Positions 15,852 to 24,098 of a stretch of 32,778 nt of DNA are shown in pieces. The notes beneath the pieces were generated by a model. That model was not told the origin of the DNA, did no database searches, and saw only the letters and a list, made by a program, of their open reading frames with translations. Where the stretch lies: the NCBI GenBank assembly GCA_041655035.1, contig JBAZCN010000024.1:1-32778 (forward strand), read 5' to 3'. The stretch comes from NAT127 sp041655035. GTDB taxonomy: Bacteria; Pseudomonadota; Gammaproteobacteria; Pseudomonadales; Porticoccaceae. Position 1 is the first letter of the stretch. Every line of letters starts with the position of its first letter. Position numbers and translations under genes: made by a program.

Positions 15852-16655
15852 ATGGAACCAATGGTCAATATCGCCCTGCGCGCCGCCCGCAGCGCCGGCG
15901 ACAAAATCGTTCGCGCGGCGGAACGCATGGATCTCGTCAAGATCGACGAAAAAGGCCGCAACGACTTCGTCACCGACGTCGATCGGACGTCGGAACAGGA
16001 AATCATCAATCATCTGCTCAGGGCCTATCCGGACCATCGCATCCTCGGCGAGGAATCCGGCTACATCGGCAATCCCGACAGCGACTACACCTGGATCATC
16101 GATCCCCTGGACGGCACCACCAATTTCATCCGTGGCATCCCCCATTTTGCGGTATCCATCGGCTGCACCCACAAAGGCCGACTGGAGCACGCCGTGGTGT
16201 TCGATCCGATCAAGCAGGAAGAATTCACCGCCAGTCGCGGCCGCGGCGCCCAGCTCAACGGCCGCCGCCTCCGGGTCAGCGGCCGCACCGCCATGGACGG
16301 CGCGCTGATCGCCACCGGCGTGCCTTTCAGCCTGCCGTCCAGCGCCCATATGGAGCCCTACCTCGAAGCCTTCAAAACCCTGGCGGAACACTCCTCGGGC
16401 ATTCGCCGCCTCGGCGTCGCCTCACTCGATCTCGCCTACCTGGCGGCGGGCCGCTACGACGCGTTCTGGGAAATGTACTTGAAGCCCTGGGATATCGCCG
16501 CCGGCGTGCTGCTGGTCAAAGAGGCCGGCGGGATGATCAGCGACTTCCAGGGCGACAACGACTTCATGGACAACGGCCATGTGGTGGCCGCCACGCCAAG
16601 ACTGTTCAAGCCGACCCTGCAAGTGGTGCAAAAACACCTCGGCCATCTCAAATAG
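15852..16655 (+). CDS. suhB: SuhB, inositol-1-monophosphatase family protein
   Basis: A 267-residue Mg-dependent inositol monophosphatase fold, the same length as E. coli SuhB, which also works as a Nus-type factor in rRNA transcription. Metal ligands are visible: Glu67/Glu68 in 'ILGEESG' and Asp84/Asp87 in 'WIIDPLDGTTNFIRGIPHF'; the second motif is 'KPWDIAAGVLLVKEAGG'. The ATG at 15852 gives MEPMVNIALRAARSAG, matching the family; the longer open frame upstream covers the promoter. It is divergent from trmJ, and a strong hairpin follows 4 bases after the stop. Confidence 0.96.
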   Translation: MEPMVNIALRAARSAGDKIVRAAERMDLVKIDEKGRNDFVTDVDRTSEQEIINHLLRAYPDHRILGEESGYIGNPDSDYTWIIDPLDGTTNFIRGIPHFAVSIGCTHKGRLEHAVVFDPIKQEEFTASRGRGAQLNGRRLRVSGRTAMDGALIATGVPFSLPSSAHMEPYLEAFKTLAEHSSGIRRLGVASLDLAYLAAGRYDAFWEMYLKPWDIAAGVLLVKEAGGMISDFQGDNDFMDNGHVVAATPRLFKPTLQVVQKHLGHLK

Positions 16656-16659
16656 CCGC

Positions 16660-16681
16660 TGACGGGGCCGCCGCCCCGTCA
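16660..16681 (+). terminator. Hairpin after suhB, probable terminator
   Basis: Perfect 9-bp arms, TGACGGGGC and GCCCCGTCA, with a 4-base loop, start 4 bases after the suhB stop. The T-run is poor (TACTCCTGTC), so it is a weak intrinsic terminator or an mRNA 3'-end stabiliser. Confidence 0.55.
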
Positions 16682-16733
16682 TACTCCTGTCAAACCCGGC
16701 TTTTAGGGTTCCCACAAACCAGTGGAGAACCCC

Positions 16734-18467
16734 ATGCTCAATATCGAAACCTTCCTCCAGGACCGCTATCCGGACTTTTGCCGGAAGCGCCCGCTGCTGG
16801 CCAGGCCTCTCACCCGGATACTGCGCCTGCTGTTCCACGAGCAGGAGTTCCAGCAGTTCACCGCCGCCTACCCTCACCTGCGCGGATTCGATTTCGTCGA
16901 GCAAGTGCTCGATTACTTCCAGTTCAGCTACGCCACCCGGGACAAGGAACGGGAGCGCATCCCCGCCAGGGGACGGGTGGTGATCATCGCCAACCACCCC
17001 ATCGGCTCCCTCGACGGCCTCGCCCTGCTCAAGCTGGTGCGGGAGGTGCGCGCCGACGTCAAGGTGGTGGCCAACGAAATCCTCGGCGCGGTGGCGCCCC
17101 TCCACCCTCTGTTACTGCCGGTGGACAACATGGGCGGCAACACCCCCCGCCGCAATCTCGAGGCCATTCTCCAGCACCTGAAGGGCGATGGCGCGCTGAT
17201 CATCTTTCCCGCCGGCGAGGTCTCCCGGCTCGGTGCCAAGGGCGTGCGCGACGGCAAGTGGCAATCGGGGTTTCTGCGCATCGCCAGCGCCTGCAACGCG
17301 CCGATCCTGCCGGTGTTCGTCGATGGCAGGAACTCCGCGCTGTTCTACGTCCTGTCGTTTCTGGCCCGGCCGGTCTCCACCCTGTGGCTGGTGCGGGAAA
17401 TGTTCAAGCACGCCAAAAACTGTGTCGACATCCGCATCGGCCAACCGGTCGCCTTCGACAGCTACCAGCGGGTCGCCGTCAGCCCCCGGGAAAAAGCCCA
17501 GCTGTTCCGCCGCCACCTGTACCGGATCGGCCAGGACAAGGATGGCGTGTTCGCCACCGAAGCCGCCGTCGCCCACCCGGAAAACCGGATCGCCCTGCGC
17601 GATGAAGTGCGGCGCTGCGAGCTGCTGGGCGAGACCGGCGACGGCAAGCAGATCTACCTGTACCGCTTTCAGTCGGACTCTTCCATCATGCGCGAGATCG
17701 GCCGGCTGCGGGAGATGACCTTCCGCGCCGTCGGCGAAGGCACCGGCCGGCGCCGCGATACCGACCTCTACGACCAGCACTACTTTCACCTGATCCTGTG
17801 GGACGATGGCGATCTGGAAATCGCCGGGGCCTACCGCTTCTGCGACGCGCGGCCCGCCGCCGAGCGGCTGGGCCAGGATTACCTCTATTCCTCGACCCTG
17901 TTCAGCTTCAACGAAGCCAGCCGGCCCTACCTGGAGCAGGGGCTGGAGCTCGGCCGCAGCTTCGTCCAACCCAAATACTGGGGCAAGCGCAGCCTCGACT
18001 ACCTGTGGTTCGGCATCGGCGCCTTCCTGCGCGCCAACCCCGGCTACCGCTACCTGTTCGGCCCGGTATCCATCAGCAACGGCTACCCCCGCCAGGCGAT
18101 GGAGATGCTGGTGTATTTCTACACTGTCCACTTTCCCTGTGGCGAACCACTGGCCGCCGCCAGCCTCCCCTATGCGATCTCGCCCCAGCGCCAGGGCGAA
18201 CTGGCCCGCCTGTTCCCGGGCAGCGACTACCGCGAGGAATTTTCCCGGCTCAAGAGCATGCTGAGCCATATGAACCTGAGCGTGCCGACCCTCTACAAGC
18301 AGTACCCGGAAACCTTTCTGGAGGACGGCGTGCGCTTCGCCGGCTTCAATGTCGACCCCGCCTTCGGCGACTGCGTGGACGGCCTGATCGTGGCGGACAT
18401 GACGCGCCTCAAGCCGAAAAAGCGCGAACGTTATATGGCGGCAGAAACGGAGCCGGATGGCACCTGA
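16734..18467 (+). CDS. olsF: OlsF-like bifunctional acyltransferase (PlsC-like + GNAT-like)
   Basis: A 577-residue two-domain acyltransferase. Residues ~75-260 form a PlsC/LPLAT-like domain: His88 and Asp94 in 'ANHPIGSLDG' (HX5D rather than HX4D) and 'FPAGEVSR' in place of FPEGTR. Residues ~285-540 resemble the OlsB/'hemolysin' GNAT-like N-acyltransferase ('REIGRLREMTFRAVGEGTG', 'LEIAGAYRF', 'SLDYLWFGIGAFL'). This fusion and HX5D form are those of OlsF, shown in Serratia to make ornithine lipids, with the C-terminal domain N-acylating and the N-terminal domain O-acylating. The ATG at 16734, with GGAG upstream, is chosen over a GTG at 16722. The exact substrate is inferred; other amino-acid lipids are possible. 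Confidence 0.8.
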   Translation: MLNIETFLQDRYPDFCRKRPLLARPLTRILRLLFHEQEFQQFTAAYPHLRGFDFVEQVLDYFQFSYATRDKERERIPARGRVVIIANHPIGSLDGLALLKLVREVRADVKVVANEILGAVAPLHPLLLPVDNMGGNTPRRNLEAILQHLKGDGALIIFPAGEVSRLGAKGVRDGKWQSGFLRIASACNAPILPVFVDGRNSALFYVLSFLARPVSTLWLVREMFKHAKNCVDIRIGQPVAFDSYQRVAVSPREKAQLFRRHLYRIGQDKDGVFATEAAVAHPENRIALRDEVRRCELLGETGDGKQIYLYRFQSDSSIMREIGRLREMTFRAVGEGTGRRRDTDLYDQHYFHLILWDDGDLEIAGAYRFCDARPAAERLGQDYLYSSTLFSFNEASRPYLEQGLELGRSFVQPKYWGKRSLDYLWFGIGAFLRANPGYRYLFGPVSISNGYPRQAMEMLVYFYTVHFPCGEPLAAASLPYAISPQRQGELARLFPGSDYREEFSRLKSMLSHMNLSVPTLYKQYPETFLEDGVRFAGFNVDPAFGDCVDGLIVADMTRLKPKKRERYMAAETEPDGT

Positions 18468-18527
18468 CCCCGGAGGACAGAAACGAGCCCGCCGGTGTAC
18501 AATTCCCGCTCTTTGAGAGGGCGGGCG

Positions 18528-19277
18528 ATGAAAGAGGACAAGTACACCCATTTCGGCTTCAAGCAGGTGCCGGTCACCGAAAAGGCCGGCCATGTGTCAA
18601 AGGTGTTCCACTCGGTTGCCGCCAAGTACGACCTGATGAACGACCTGATGTCCGGCGGCGTCCACCGCTTGTGGAAGCATTTCACCATCGAGATGTCGGG
18701 GGTGCGCGCCGGCCAGCGGGTGCTGGACATCGCCGGCGGCACCGGCGATCTCACCGCCAGGTTCGCCCGCCTGGTGGGCCCCGAGGGGCTGGTGGTGCTG
18801 GCCGACATCAACGAGTCGATGCTGCGGGTCGGCCGCGACAAACTGCTCGACCACGGCACCGCCGGCAACGTGGTGTTCGCCCAGGCGGACGCCCAGTACC
18901 TGCCCTTCCCCGACAACAGCTTCGACTGCATCACCATCGCCTTCGGCCTGCGCAACGTCACCGACAAGGACCTCGCGCTCGCCGCCATGCTGCGGGTGCT
19001 GAAGCCGGGGGGGCGGCTGCTGGTGCTGGAGTTCTCCAAGCCGGTGTCGCAGCCACTGGAAAAACTCTACGACTTCTATTCCTTCCGCATCCTGCCGCTG
19101 ATGGGCAGGGCGGTCGCCAACGACGCCGACAGCTACCGCTACCTGGCGGAATCGATCCGCATGCACCCGGACCAGGAAGCCCTCAAGACCATGATGGAAA
19201 ACGCCGGCTTCGCCCGCTGCGAATACCACAACCTCACCGGCGGCATCGTCGCCCTCCACAAGGGCATCAAGCCTTGA
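18528..19277 (+). CDS. ubiE: UbiE, ubiquinone/menaquinone C-methyltransferase
   Basis: A 249-residue SAM-dependent methyltransferase (E. coli 251) that C-methylates the quinone ring precursor in ubiquinone, and menaquinone where present, biosynthesis. SAM motif I is 'VLDIAGGTGDLTARFA'; 'CITIAFGLRNVTDKDLAL', 'KPGGRLLVLEFSKP' and 'YRYLAESIRMHPDQE' are UbiE signatures. The ATG at 18528 is chosen because MKEDKYTHFGF is the usual start; an in-frame GTG at 18495 overlaps a possible -10 (TACAAT, 18498-18503). Its stop overlaps the ubiJ start. Confidence 0.97.
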   Translation: MKEDKYTHFGFKQVPVTEKAGHVSKVFHSVAAKYDLMNDLMSGGVHRLWKHFTIEMSGVRAGQRVLDIAGGTGDLTARFARLVGPEGLVVLADINESMLRVGRDKLLDHGTAGNVVFAQADAQYLPFPDNSFDCITIAFGLRNVTDKDLALAAMLRVLKPGGRLLVLEFSKPVSQPLEKLYDFYSFRILPLMGRAVANDADSYRYLAESIRMHPDQEALKTMMENAGFARCEYHNLTGGIVALHKGIKP

Positions 19278-19897
19278 TCACCACCCTGGCCCTCAACCAC
19301 GTCGCGGCGCTGATCAACCATGCCCTCGCCTTCGATCCGGCGAGCAGCGCGGCGCTGGCCCGCCTCGCGGGGCGCACGCTCGCCGTCCACTGCACCGGCC
19401 CGGCGTTCGACCTCGGCGTGCATTTCGACAGCAGTGGCCAGGTGGCATTCAGCCGCGGCGCGCCGGAGCGCGCCGAAGTCAGCCTCAAGGGCAGCGCCCT
19501 GGCGCTCGCCCGCCTCGGGATCTCCGCCAGCGGCGGCGTCACCCTGGCGGGCTCCGGTGTCGAGATGGCCGGCAACCAGGGGCTGCTCCAGGAAGTTCGC
19601 GCCGTGCTCGGCAAGCTGGATATCGACTGGGAAGCAGCGCTGGCCGGACTGGTCGGCGACGTACCGGCCCATTTGGTCGCCACTGCCCTGCGCCGCGGCA
19701 GCCAGTGGCAGCGCCAGGCCGCCGCGAGGGCGTTTTCCGGCGGTGCGGAATTTCTCCGCGAGGAGGCCGGCATCGTGATCGGCCGGCGGGAACTGACTCC
19801 CTGGGCGGATGCCGTGACGCAGTTGGCCGAGGACAGCGATCGCCTGGCGGCCCGTATCGGCCGCCTGCGCCGGAGACTGGACGACAGGATCCGCTGA
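19274..19897 (+). CDS. ubiJ: UbiJ, SCP2-domain ubiquinone biosynthesis accessory factor
   Basis: A 207-residue SCP2-type lipid-binding protein (E. coli UbiJ 201) that organises the soluble ubiquinone-synthesis complex with UbiK. The N-terminus (ITTLALNHVAALINHALAFDP) and SCP2 core ('LAVHCTGPAFDLGVHFDSSG', 'VSLKGSALALARL') match the family. No ATG lies at the right place; the best start is TTG at 19274, overlapping the ubiE TGA. The stop overlaps the ubiB ATG (TGATG). The open frame extends far upstream through ubiE and olsF, but that part is only out-of-frame sequence. The ubiE-ubiJ-ubiB order supports the call. Confidence 0.9.
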   Translation: MITTLALNHVAALINHALAFDPASSAALARLAGRTLAVHCTGPAFDLGVHFDSSGQVAFSRGAPERAEVSLKGSALALARLGISASGGVTLAGSGVEMAGNQGLLQEVRAVLGKLDIDWEAALAGLVGDVPAHLVATALRRGSQWQRQAAARAFSGGAEFLREEAGIVIGRRELTPWADAVTQLAEDSDRLAARIGRLRRRLDDRIR

Positions 19898-21525
19898 TGG
19901 CGAAAACCAGACGCCTGCTCACCATCCTCCGGGTCGCCGCCCGCTACCGACTCGACACCTACCTGAAAGACGGAGTCGGCCTCGGCGGCCAGCGTCTGCC
20001 CCTCGCCGCGCGGCTGGTGGCCCGCTTCGCCGCTTTGCTGCCTGCGCCGCAAGAATCCCGGGGCGTGCGCCTGCGCCGCGCGCTGGAGGACCTCGGCCCG
20101 ATCTTCATCAAGTTCGGCCAGTTGCTGTCGACCCGCCCCGACCTGATTCCCGCCGACATCTGCCGCGAACTGGATCGCCTCCAGGATCAGGTCCAGCCTT
20201 TCGATTCCGCCCAGTTCATCGCCATCGTCGAAAACGCCCTCAAGGGCCGGGTGGGCGAGCTGTTCCTGCGCTTCGACAGTGAGCCGCTGGCCTCCGCTTC
20301 GGTGGCCCAGGTTCACGGCGCCCAGTTACTGGACGGCCGCGAGGTGGTGGTCAAGGCCATCCGCCCCGGAATCGACAAGGTCATCGGCGAAGACATCGAC
20401 CTGCTGTTCAGCCTTGCCCGCTGGGTGGAGCGCAATACGGTCCAGGGCCGGCGCCTGCATCCGGTGGAGATCGTCAGCGACTACCGCCACACTATTTTCG
20501 ACGAGCTCAACCTGCAGCGCGAGGCCGCCAATACCTCGCTGCTGCGCCGCAATTTCCTCAACTCGCCGCTGCTCTACGTGCCGGAGGTACACTGGCCGCT
20601 GACCAACGAACAGGTCATGGTCAGCGAGCGCATCAGCGCCGCGCCGGTGACCGACCTCGCCTACCTGCAATCCCGCAACACCGACTTCAAAGTGCTGGCG
20701 GAGCGCGGGGTGGAGATTTTTTTCACCCAGGTATTCGAGCACAACTTCTTCCATGCCGACATGCACCCGGGCAATATCTTTGTCGACGCCAGCGACCCCG
20801 CGCGCCCCAGCTATCTGGCGGTAGACTGCGCCATCGTCGGTTCGCTGACCGACGAGGATCGCTACTACCTGGCCCGCAACCTCGTGGCCATCTTCCGCCG
20901 CGACTACCGGCAAGTGGCGGAGCTCCACGTGCTGTCGGGCTGGGTGCCGGAGAAAACCCCGATCAACGCGTTCGAATCGGCCATTCGCACCGTGTGCGAG
21001 CCGATCTTCGAACGGCCGCTCAAGGACATCTCCTTCGGCCAGGTCCTGGTCAACCTGTTCCGCACCGCCCAGCGCTTCGACATGGAAGTACAGCCCTCCC
21101 TGGTTCTGCTGCAGAAAACGCTGCTCAACATCGAAGGGCTCGGCCGCCAGCTGTATCCCGACCTCGACCTGTGGACCACCGCCCACCCGTTCCTCGAAAA
21201 ATGGCTAAGGCAGCGCTTCAAGCCCAACGCCCTGCTGGCGCGCCTCAAGCGCCACGGGCCGGAGTGGCTGGAACAGTTCCCCGAGCTGCCGCAGCTGGTG
21301 TTCCAGACCCTCGAGTTGTCGAAGCAGCGCAACCGCCGCGCGGTGGCCGAACCGGCGCCCCGCCCGGCCTCCACGCGCGGTCGCGCCCGGCTGTTCGCCG
21401 CCAGCGCGCTGATGGGTATCGGCGCCGGCTCGGCCTTCCCACAGTGGAGCGAAACCGTGGCCAATCTGCCGTCCGCCAGCCTGCTGCTGTTCGCCGCGGG
21501 AGTCTTACTATTGCTGCTGCGTTGA
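19897..21525 (+). CDS. ubiB: UbiB, ABC1/ADCK-family atypical kinase-like ATPase
   Basis: A 542-residue UbiB (E. coli 546), membrane-tethered and needed for ubiquinone biosynthesis, probably to extract or deliver hydrophobic intermediates using ATP. Family features: the KxGQ motif at 72-75 in 'IFIKFGQLLSTRPDLIP', the alanine-rich loop 'LASASVAQVHGAQL' (131-144), Lys153, 'NFFHADMHPGNIFVD', and 'VDCAIVGSLTDED'. Two C-terminal hydrophobic segments follow ('LFAASALMGIGAGSAF', 'ASLLLFAAGVLLLLLR'). The ATG at 19897 is the family start and overlaps ubiJ; the upstream open frame is discarded. Confidence 0.97.
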   Translation: MAKTRRLLTILRVAARYRLDTYLKDGVGLGGQRLPLAARLVARFAALLPAPQESRGVRLRRALEDLGPIFIKFGQLLSTRPDLIPADICRELDRLQDQVQPFDSAQFIAIVENALKGRVGELFLRFDSEPLASASVAQVHGAQLLDGREVVVKAIRPGIDKVIGEDIDLLFSLARWVERNTVQGRRLHPVEIVSDYRHTIFDELNLQREAANTSLLRRNFLNSPLLYVPEVHWPLTNEQVMVSERISAAPVTDLAYLQSRNTDFKVLAERGVEIFFTQVFEHNFFHADMHPGNIFVDASDPARPSYLAVDCAIVGSLTDEDRYYLARNLVAIFRRDYRQVAELHVLSGWVPEKTPINAFESAIRTVCEPIFERPLKDISFGQVLVNLFRTAQRFDMEVQPSLVLLQKTLLNIEGLGRQLYPDLDLWTTAHPFLEKWLRQRFKPNALLARLKRHGPEWLEQFPELPQLVFQTLELSKQRNRRAVAEPAPRPASTRGRARLFAASALMGIGAGSAFPQWSETVANLPSASLLLFAAGVLLLLLR

Positions 21526-21543
21526 AAAGTGCATAATGCCGCC

Positions 21544-21930
21544 ATGAATTCCGAATGCATCGATCAAGTGGCCTGGGACGGCAACGGGCTCGCCCCCGCC
21601 ATCGCCCAGGATGCGGCCAGCGGCCGCATCCTTATGGTGGCGTGGATGAACCGCGAGGCACTGGCACTCACCATCAGCAGTGGTCATGCGGTGTATTGGT
21701 CGCGATCACGCAAAAAGCTGTGGCACAAGGGAGAGGAATCCGGCCACCGGCAAGCGGTCAGGGAAATCCGCCTCGACTGTGACAGCGACGTCATTCTCCT
21801 CAGTGTCGAGCAGCAGGGCGGCATCGCCTGCCACACCGGCAGGGAATCCTGCTTCTTTCGCGTGCTCACGGACGGCGAGTGGGTGGTCACCGACAACGTA
21901 TTAAAAGACCCGGAAAGCATCTACCGATGA
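21544..21930 (+). CDS. hisI: HisI, phosphoribosyl-AMP cyclohydrolase
   Basis: A 128-residue Zn/Mg enzyme of histidine biosynthesis that opens the purine ring of PR-AMP. The core 'MVAWMNREALALTISSGHAV', 'WSRSRKKLWHKGEESGHRQ', 'LDCDSDVILLSVEQQGGIAC' and 'CHTGRESCFF' is diagnostic, with the Zn-binding cysteines. The ATG at 21544 is chosen over a GTG at 21529, because the region between holds a CATAAT-like -10 and the family starts here. It stands alone from HisE (not fused as HisIE) but overlaps it as ATGA. Confidence 0.96.
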   Translation: MNSECIDQVAWDGNGLAPAIAQDAASGRILMVAWMNREALALTISSGHAVYWSRSRKKLWHKGEESGHRQAVREIRLDCDSDVILLSVEQQGGIACHTGRESCFFRVLTDGEWVVTDNVLKDPESIYR

Positions 21931-22274
21931 AGACCCCGGCGATGAATGATGTACTCACGGCGCTGACCGCCATTATCGAGTCCCGCCGCCATGCCGACCC
22001 GGGCACTTCCTACGTCGCCAGCCTGCATGCCAAGGGGCTCAACAAGATTCTCGAGAAAGTCGGCGAGGAAGCCGTGGAAACCATCCTCGCCGCCCGGGAC
22101 GCCGCCGACAGCGGCGATACCCGACCCCTGATCAGTGAAACCGCCGACCTGTGGTTCCACACCCTGGTGATGCTCTCCCATTTGGGTGAAGATGCCACCA
22201 AGGTGCTGGCCGAACTGGAGCGGCGCTTCGACATTTCCGGCCTTGACGAAAAGGCCAACCGCAAACCGACGTAA
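21927..22274 (+). CDS. hisE: HisE, phosphoribosyl-ATP pyrophosphatase
   Basis: A 115-residue all-helical NTP-pyrophosphohydrolase that converts PR-ATP to PR-AMP, the step before HisI. The motif 'SYVASLHAKGLNKILEKVGE', followed by 'EAVETILAARD' and 'ETADLWFHTLVML', is typical, with the acidic Mg-binding residues (EExxE/ExxD pattern). The ATG at 21927 overlaps the hisI stop. The ubiB-hisI-hisE-tatABC order is common in Pseudomonas and its relatives. Confidence 0.96.
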   Translation: MKTPAMNDVLTALTAIIESRRHADPGTSYVASLHAKGLNKILEKVGEEAVETILAARDAADSGDTRPLISETADLWFHTLVMLSHLGEDATKVLAELERRFDISGLDEKANRKPT

Positions 22275-22292
22275 GCATAAGAGGGTTATAAC

Positions 22293-22544
22293 ATGGGCTT
22301 GGGTGGTATCAGTATCTGGCAACTTCTAATCATTCTGGCGATCGTGGTGCTGATTTTCGGCACCAAGCGTCTCAAGGGCATCGGCGGCGATCTCGGCGGC
22401 GCCATCAAGAGTTTCCGCAAGGCCGTCACCGATGAGGAAACCGCTGCCAACAAGGACGACAAGGGGCCCGACCAACTCGACCAGCAAAAAACCAGCGACG
22501 AGGGGGCAACCCGGACGGAAAAGACCGAAACGCGGCAGCCGTGA
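22293..22544 (+). CDS. tatA: TatA, twin-arginine translocase pore subunit
   Basis: An 83-residue TatA: one N-terminal membrane helix ('ISIWQLLIILAIVVLIFGTK'), the hinge, then the amphipathic helix 'GIGGDLGGAIKSFRKAV' and a charged tail. TatA oligomers form the conduit for folded proteins. ATG at 22293, preceded by GAGGG. It lies 18 bases after hisE and 36 bases before tatB. Confidence 0.96.
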   Translation: MGLGGISIWQLLIILAIVVLIFGTKRLKGIGGDLGGAIKSFRKAVTDEETAANKDDKGPDQLDQQKTSDEGATRTEKTETRQP

Positions 22545-22580
22545 AGATCGCCACCAGCGGCTGCTTGACGGTGCCTGGCC

Positions 22581-22940
22581 ATGTTTGACGTCAGTTTCTC
22601 CGAACTGCTGCTCATCGCCGTGATCGCGCTGGTGGTCATCGGCCCCAAGCGGCTGCCCGAAACCATTCGTTTCGCCGGTCTGTGGTTCGGTCGCATCAAA
22701 CGCGGACTGAGTCGCGCCTACCAGGAAATGGACCGCGAACTCGGCCTCGATGATATTCGCCGCCAGTTGCACAACGAGGACGTACTGCGCTCGATCGAGG
22801 ATCACAAGCGCAAGGTCGAGGCCGAGATCCGCGCCAGCCTCGGCGACACCGCGGAGCCGTCCGCCAGCGGCGCCGAGCCGGTTGACGACAGGCCGCAGCC
22901 GCCGCCTGCCGCCATCAAGGAGGACCGAGCCGATGACTGA
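22581..22940 (+). CDS. tatB: TatB, Tat receptor-complex subunit
   Basis: A 119-residue TatB. The N-terminus MFDVSFSELLLIAVIALVVI forms the membrane helix with the conserved Glu8, followed by 'GPKRLPETIR' and a long amphipathic helix to about residue 90; the tail is Pro/Ala-rich. It works with TatC to recognise twin-arginine signal peptides. It overlaps tatC by 8 bases. Confidence 0.96.
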   Translation: MFDVSFSELLLIAVIALVVIGPKRLPETIRFAGLWFGRIKRGLSRAYQEMDRELGLDDIRRQLHNEDVLRSIEDHKRKVEAEIRASLGDTAEPSASGAEPVDDRPQPPPAAIKEDRADD

Positions 22941-23694
22941 CTCAGAAACCAACGACCGCGAGCAACCGCTGCTCGCCCATCTGGTGGAACTGCGCAACCG
23001 GCTGATGAAGATCATCATCGCGGTGACCCTGATCTTTCTCTGCCTGTTCTACTTCAGCAACGATATCTACCGCTTCGTCTCGGCGCCGCTGGAAGCCCTG
23101 CTGCCGGAAAACAGCACGATGATCGCCACCGATGTGGCCTCGCCGTTTTTCGCGCCATTCAAGCTCACCATGGTAGTGTCACTGCTGCTGGCCATGCCGG
23201 TGGTGCTCTACCAAGTGTGGGCCTTTATCGCCCCAGGCCTCTACAGTCGGGAAAAACGCTTCGTGCTGCCGCTGTTCGCATCCAGCGTCTTGCTGTTCTA
23301 TCTCGGCATCGCCTTTGCGTACTTCGTGGTGTTTCCCATACTCTTCGGCTTCTTCACCAGCGTCGGACCGGAAAGCGTCACCGTGATGACCGACATCTCC
23401 AGCTATCTGGATTTCGTTCTCAAGCTGTTTTTTGCCTTTGGCATGACCTTCGAGATTCCCATCGCCGTGGTGATCCTGTGCTGGATGGGAATAGTGAGCC
23501 CGCGCGGCCTGGCGGAGAAGCGGCCCTACGTGATCGTCGGCTGCTTCGTGGTCGGCATGTTGCTGACACCCCCCGACGTCTTTTCGCAGACCCTGCTGGC
23601 GGTGCCGATGTGGCTGCTGTTCGAAATCGGGCTGCTGGTGGGCCGGCTGGTGGCGCCAGCCGACCAGCCGGAACAGGAAGACGCCCTCAACTGA
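22933..23694 (+). CDS. tatC: TatC, twin-arginine signal peptide receptor
   Basis: A 253-residue polytopic protein with six membrane spans. Conserved features: 'LLAHLVELRNRLMK' at the N-terminus, 'WAFIAPGLYSREKR' in the first cytoplasmic loop, 'FAFGMTFEIPIAVVIL', and 'TPPDVFSQTLLAVPMWLLFE'. ATG at 22933 inside the end of tatB; the longer open frame upstream is tatB in another frame. Its last 8 bases overlap the convergent small gene at 23687. Confidence 0.97.
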   Translation: MTDSETNDREQPLLAHLVELRNRLMKIIIAVTLIFLCLFYFSNDIYRFVSAPLEALLPENSTMIATDVASPFFAPFKLTMVVSLLLAMPVVLYQVWAFIAPGLYSREKRFVLPLFASSVLLFYLGIAFAYFVVFPILFGFFTSVGPESVTVMTDISSYLDFVLKLFFAFGMTFEIPIAVVILCWMGIVSPRGLAEKRPYVIVGCFVVGMLLTPPDVFSQTLLAVPMWLLFEIGLLVGRLVAPADQPEQEDALN

Positions 23695-23965
23695 TATGGT
23701 TCTCGAGGTATTCCTCGACCTCGCTTTTGATCTTGCCCTTGAACATCGACATCATCATGCCCAGTTGGACGTCCACCTGAACTTCCGCCGGGGCACAGGC
23801 GACGCAGGCATTGACCCCACCGCTGAAATCGTAGTGCAGCTCATCCCCCTGCCAGCGATAACTGCCGCCGAATTTATCCACCAGCTTGTCCGCGAGGGCC
23901 TGCACTTCGGTCTTGAGTTGTTCCGGTGCCATGGTGTGGCCGCGCTTGAGGGTGATGTGGCTCAT
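23687..23965 (-). CDS. Polyhydroxyalkanoic acid system family protein
   Basis: A 92-residue small protein resembling the PHA_gran_rgn/'polyhydroxyalkanoic acid system' family. The pattern MSHITLKRGHTM, 'ALADKLVDKFGGSYRWQGDE', 'LHYDFSGGVNAC' and a C-terminal 'MFKGKIKSEVEEYLENHI' fits that family. Members are often annotated near PHA genes, but their biochemical role is not established; no PHA synthase is in this window. It is transcribed toward tatC, with stops overlapping tail-to-tail by 8 bases. A TTGCTT-N17-TAAAAC promoter lies upstream. Confidence 0.8.
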   Translation of the reverse strand: MSHITLKRGHTMAPEQLKTEVQALADKLVDKFGGSYRWQGDELHYDFSGGVNACVACAPAEVQVDVQLGMMMSMFKGKIKSEVEEYLENHIS

Positions 23966-23995
23966 GGTTTGTCCTTGCTCGATCGGTGATGCCGT

Positions 23996-24024
23996 GTTTT
24001 AACCCTCCGGCGCGGGGAAAGCAA
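23996..24024 (-). promoter_or_regulatory. Predicted promoter of the PHA-system gene
   Basis: On the minus strand, -35 TTGCTT (24019-24024) and -10 TAAAAC (23996-24001) with a 17-base spacer, about 30 bases upstream of the start. It is back-to-back with the RDD promoter. Confidence 0.4.
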
Positions 24025-24041
24025 GCCCGCTCGCGCCGCCA

Positions 24042-24070
24042 TTGGCCGCCCGCGACGGGGCTGCTAGAAT
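24042..24070 (+). promoter_or_regulatory. Predicted promoter of the RDD-family gene
   Basis: -35 TTGGCC (24042-24047), 17-base spacer, extended -10 TGC-TAGAAT (hexamer 24065-24070); transcription would start near 24077, about 22 bases before the ATG. Confidence 0.5.
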
Positions 24071-24098
24071 CGCCAGCTGTTTCGATCCGGTATCCTCC

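Noticed and set aside
17112..18593. 493-codon minus-strand frame over the OlsF-like gene
   Set aside because: The sense frame has clear acyltransferase motifs; the antisense frame has none.
17798..19273. Upstream part of the long frame that contains ubiJ (would make a 699-residue protein)
   Set aside because: This portion is out-of-frame olsF and ubiE sequence, Arg/Pro-rich, and only the part after 19274 matches UbiJ.
22293..22940. Possibility that tatA and tatB are two TatA copies
   Set aside because: The second has the longer amphipathic region, GPKRLPETIR and conserved Glu8 expected of TatB, and precedes tatC directly.
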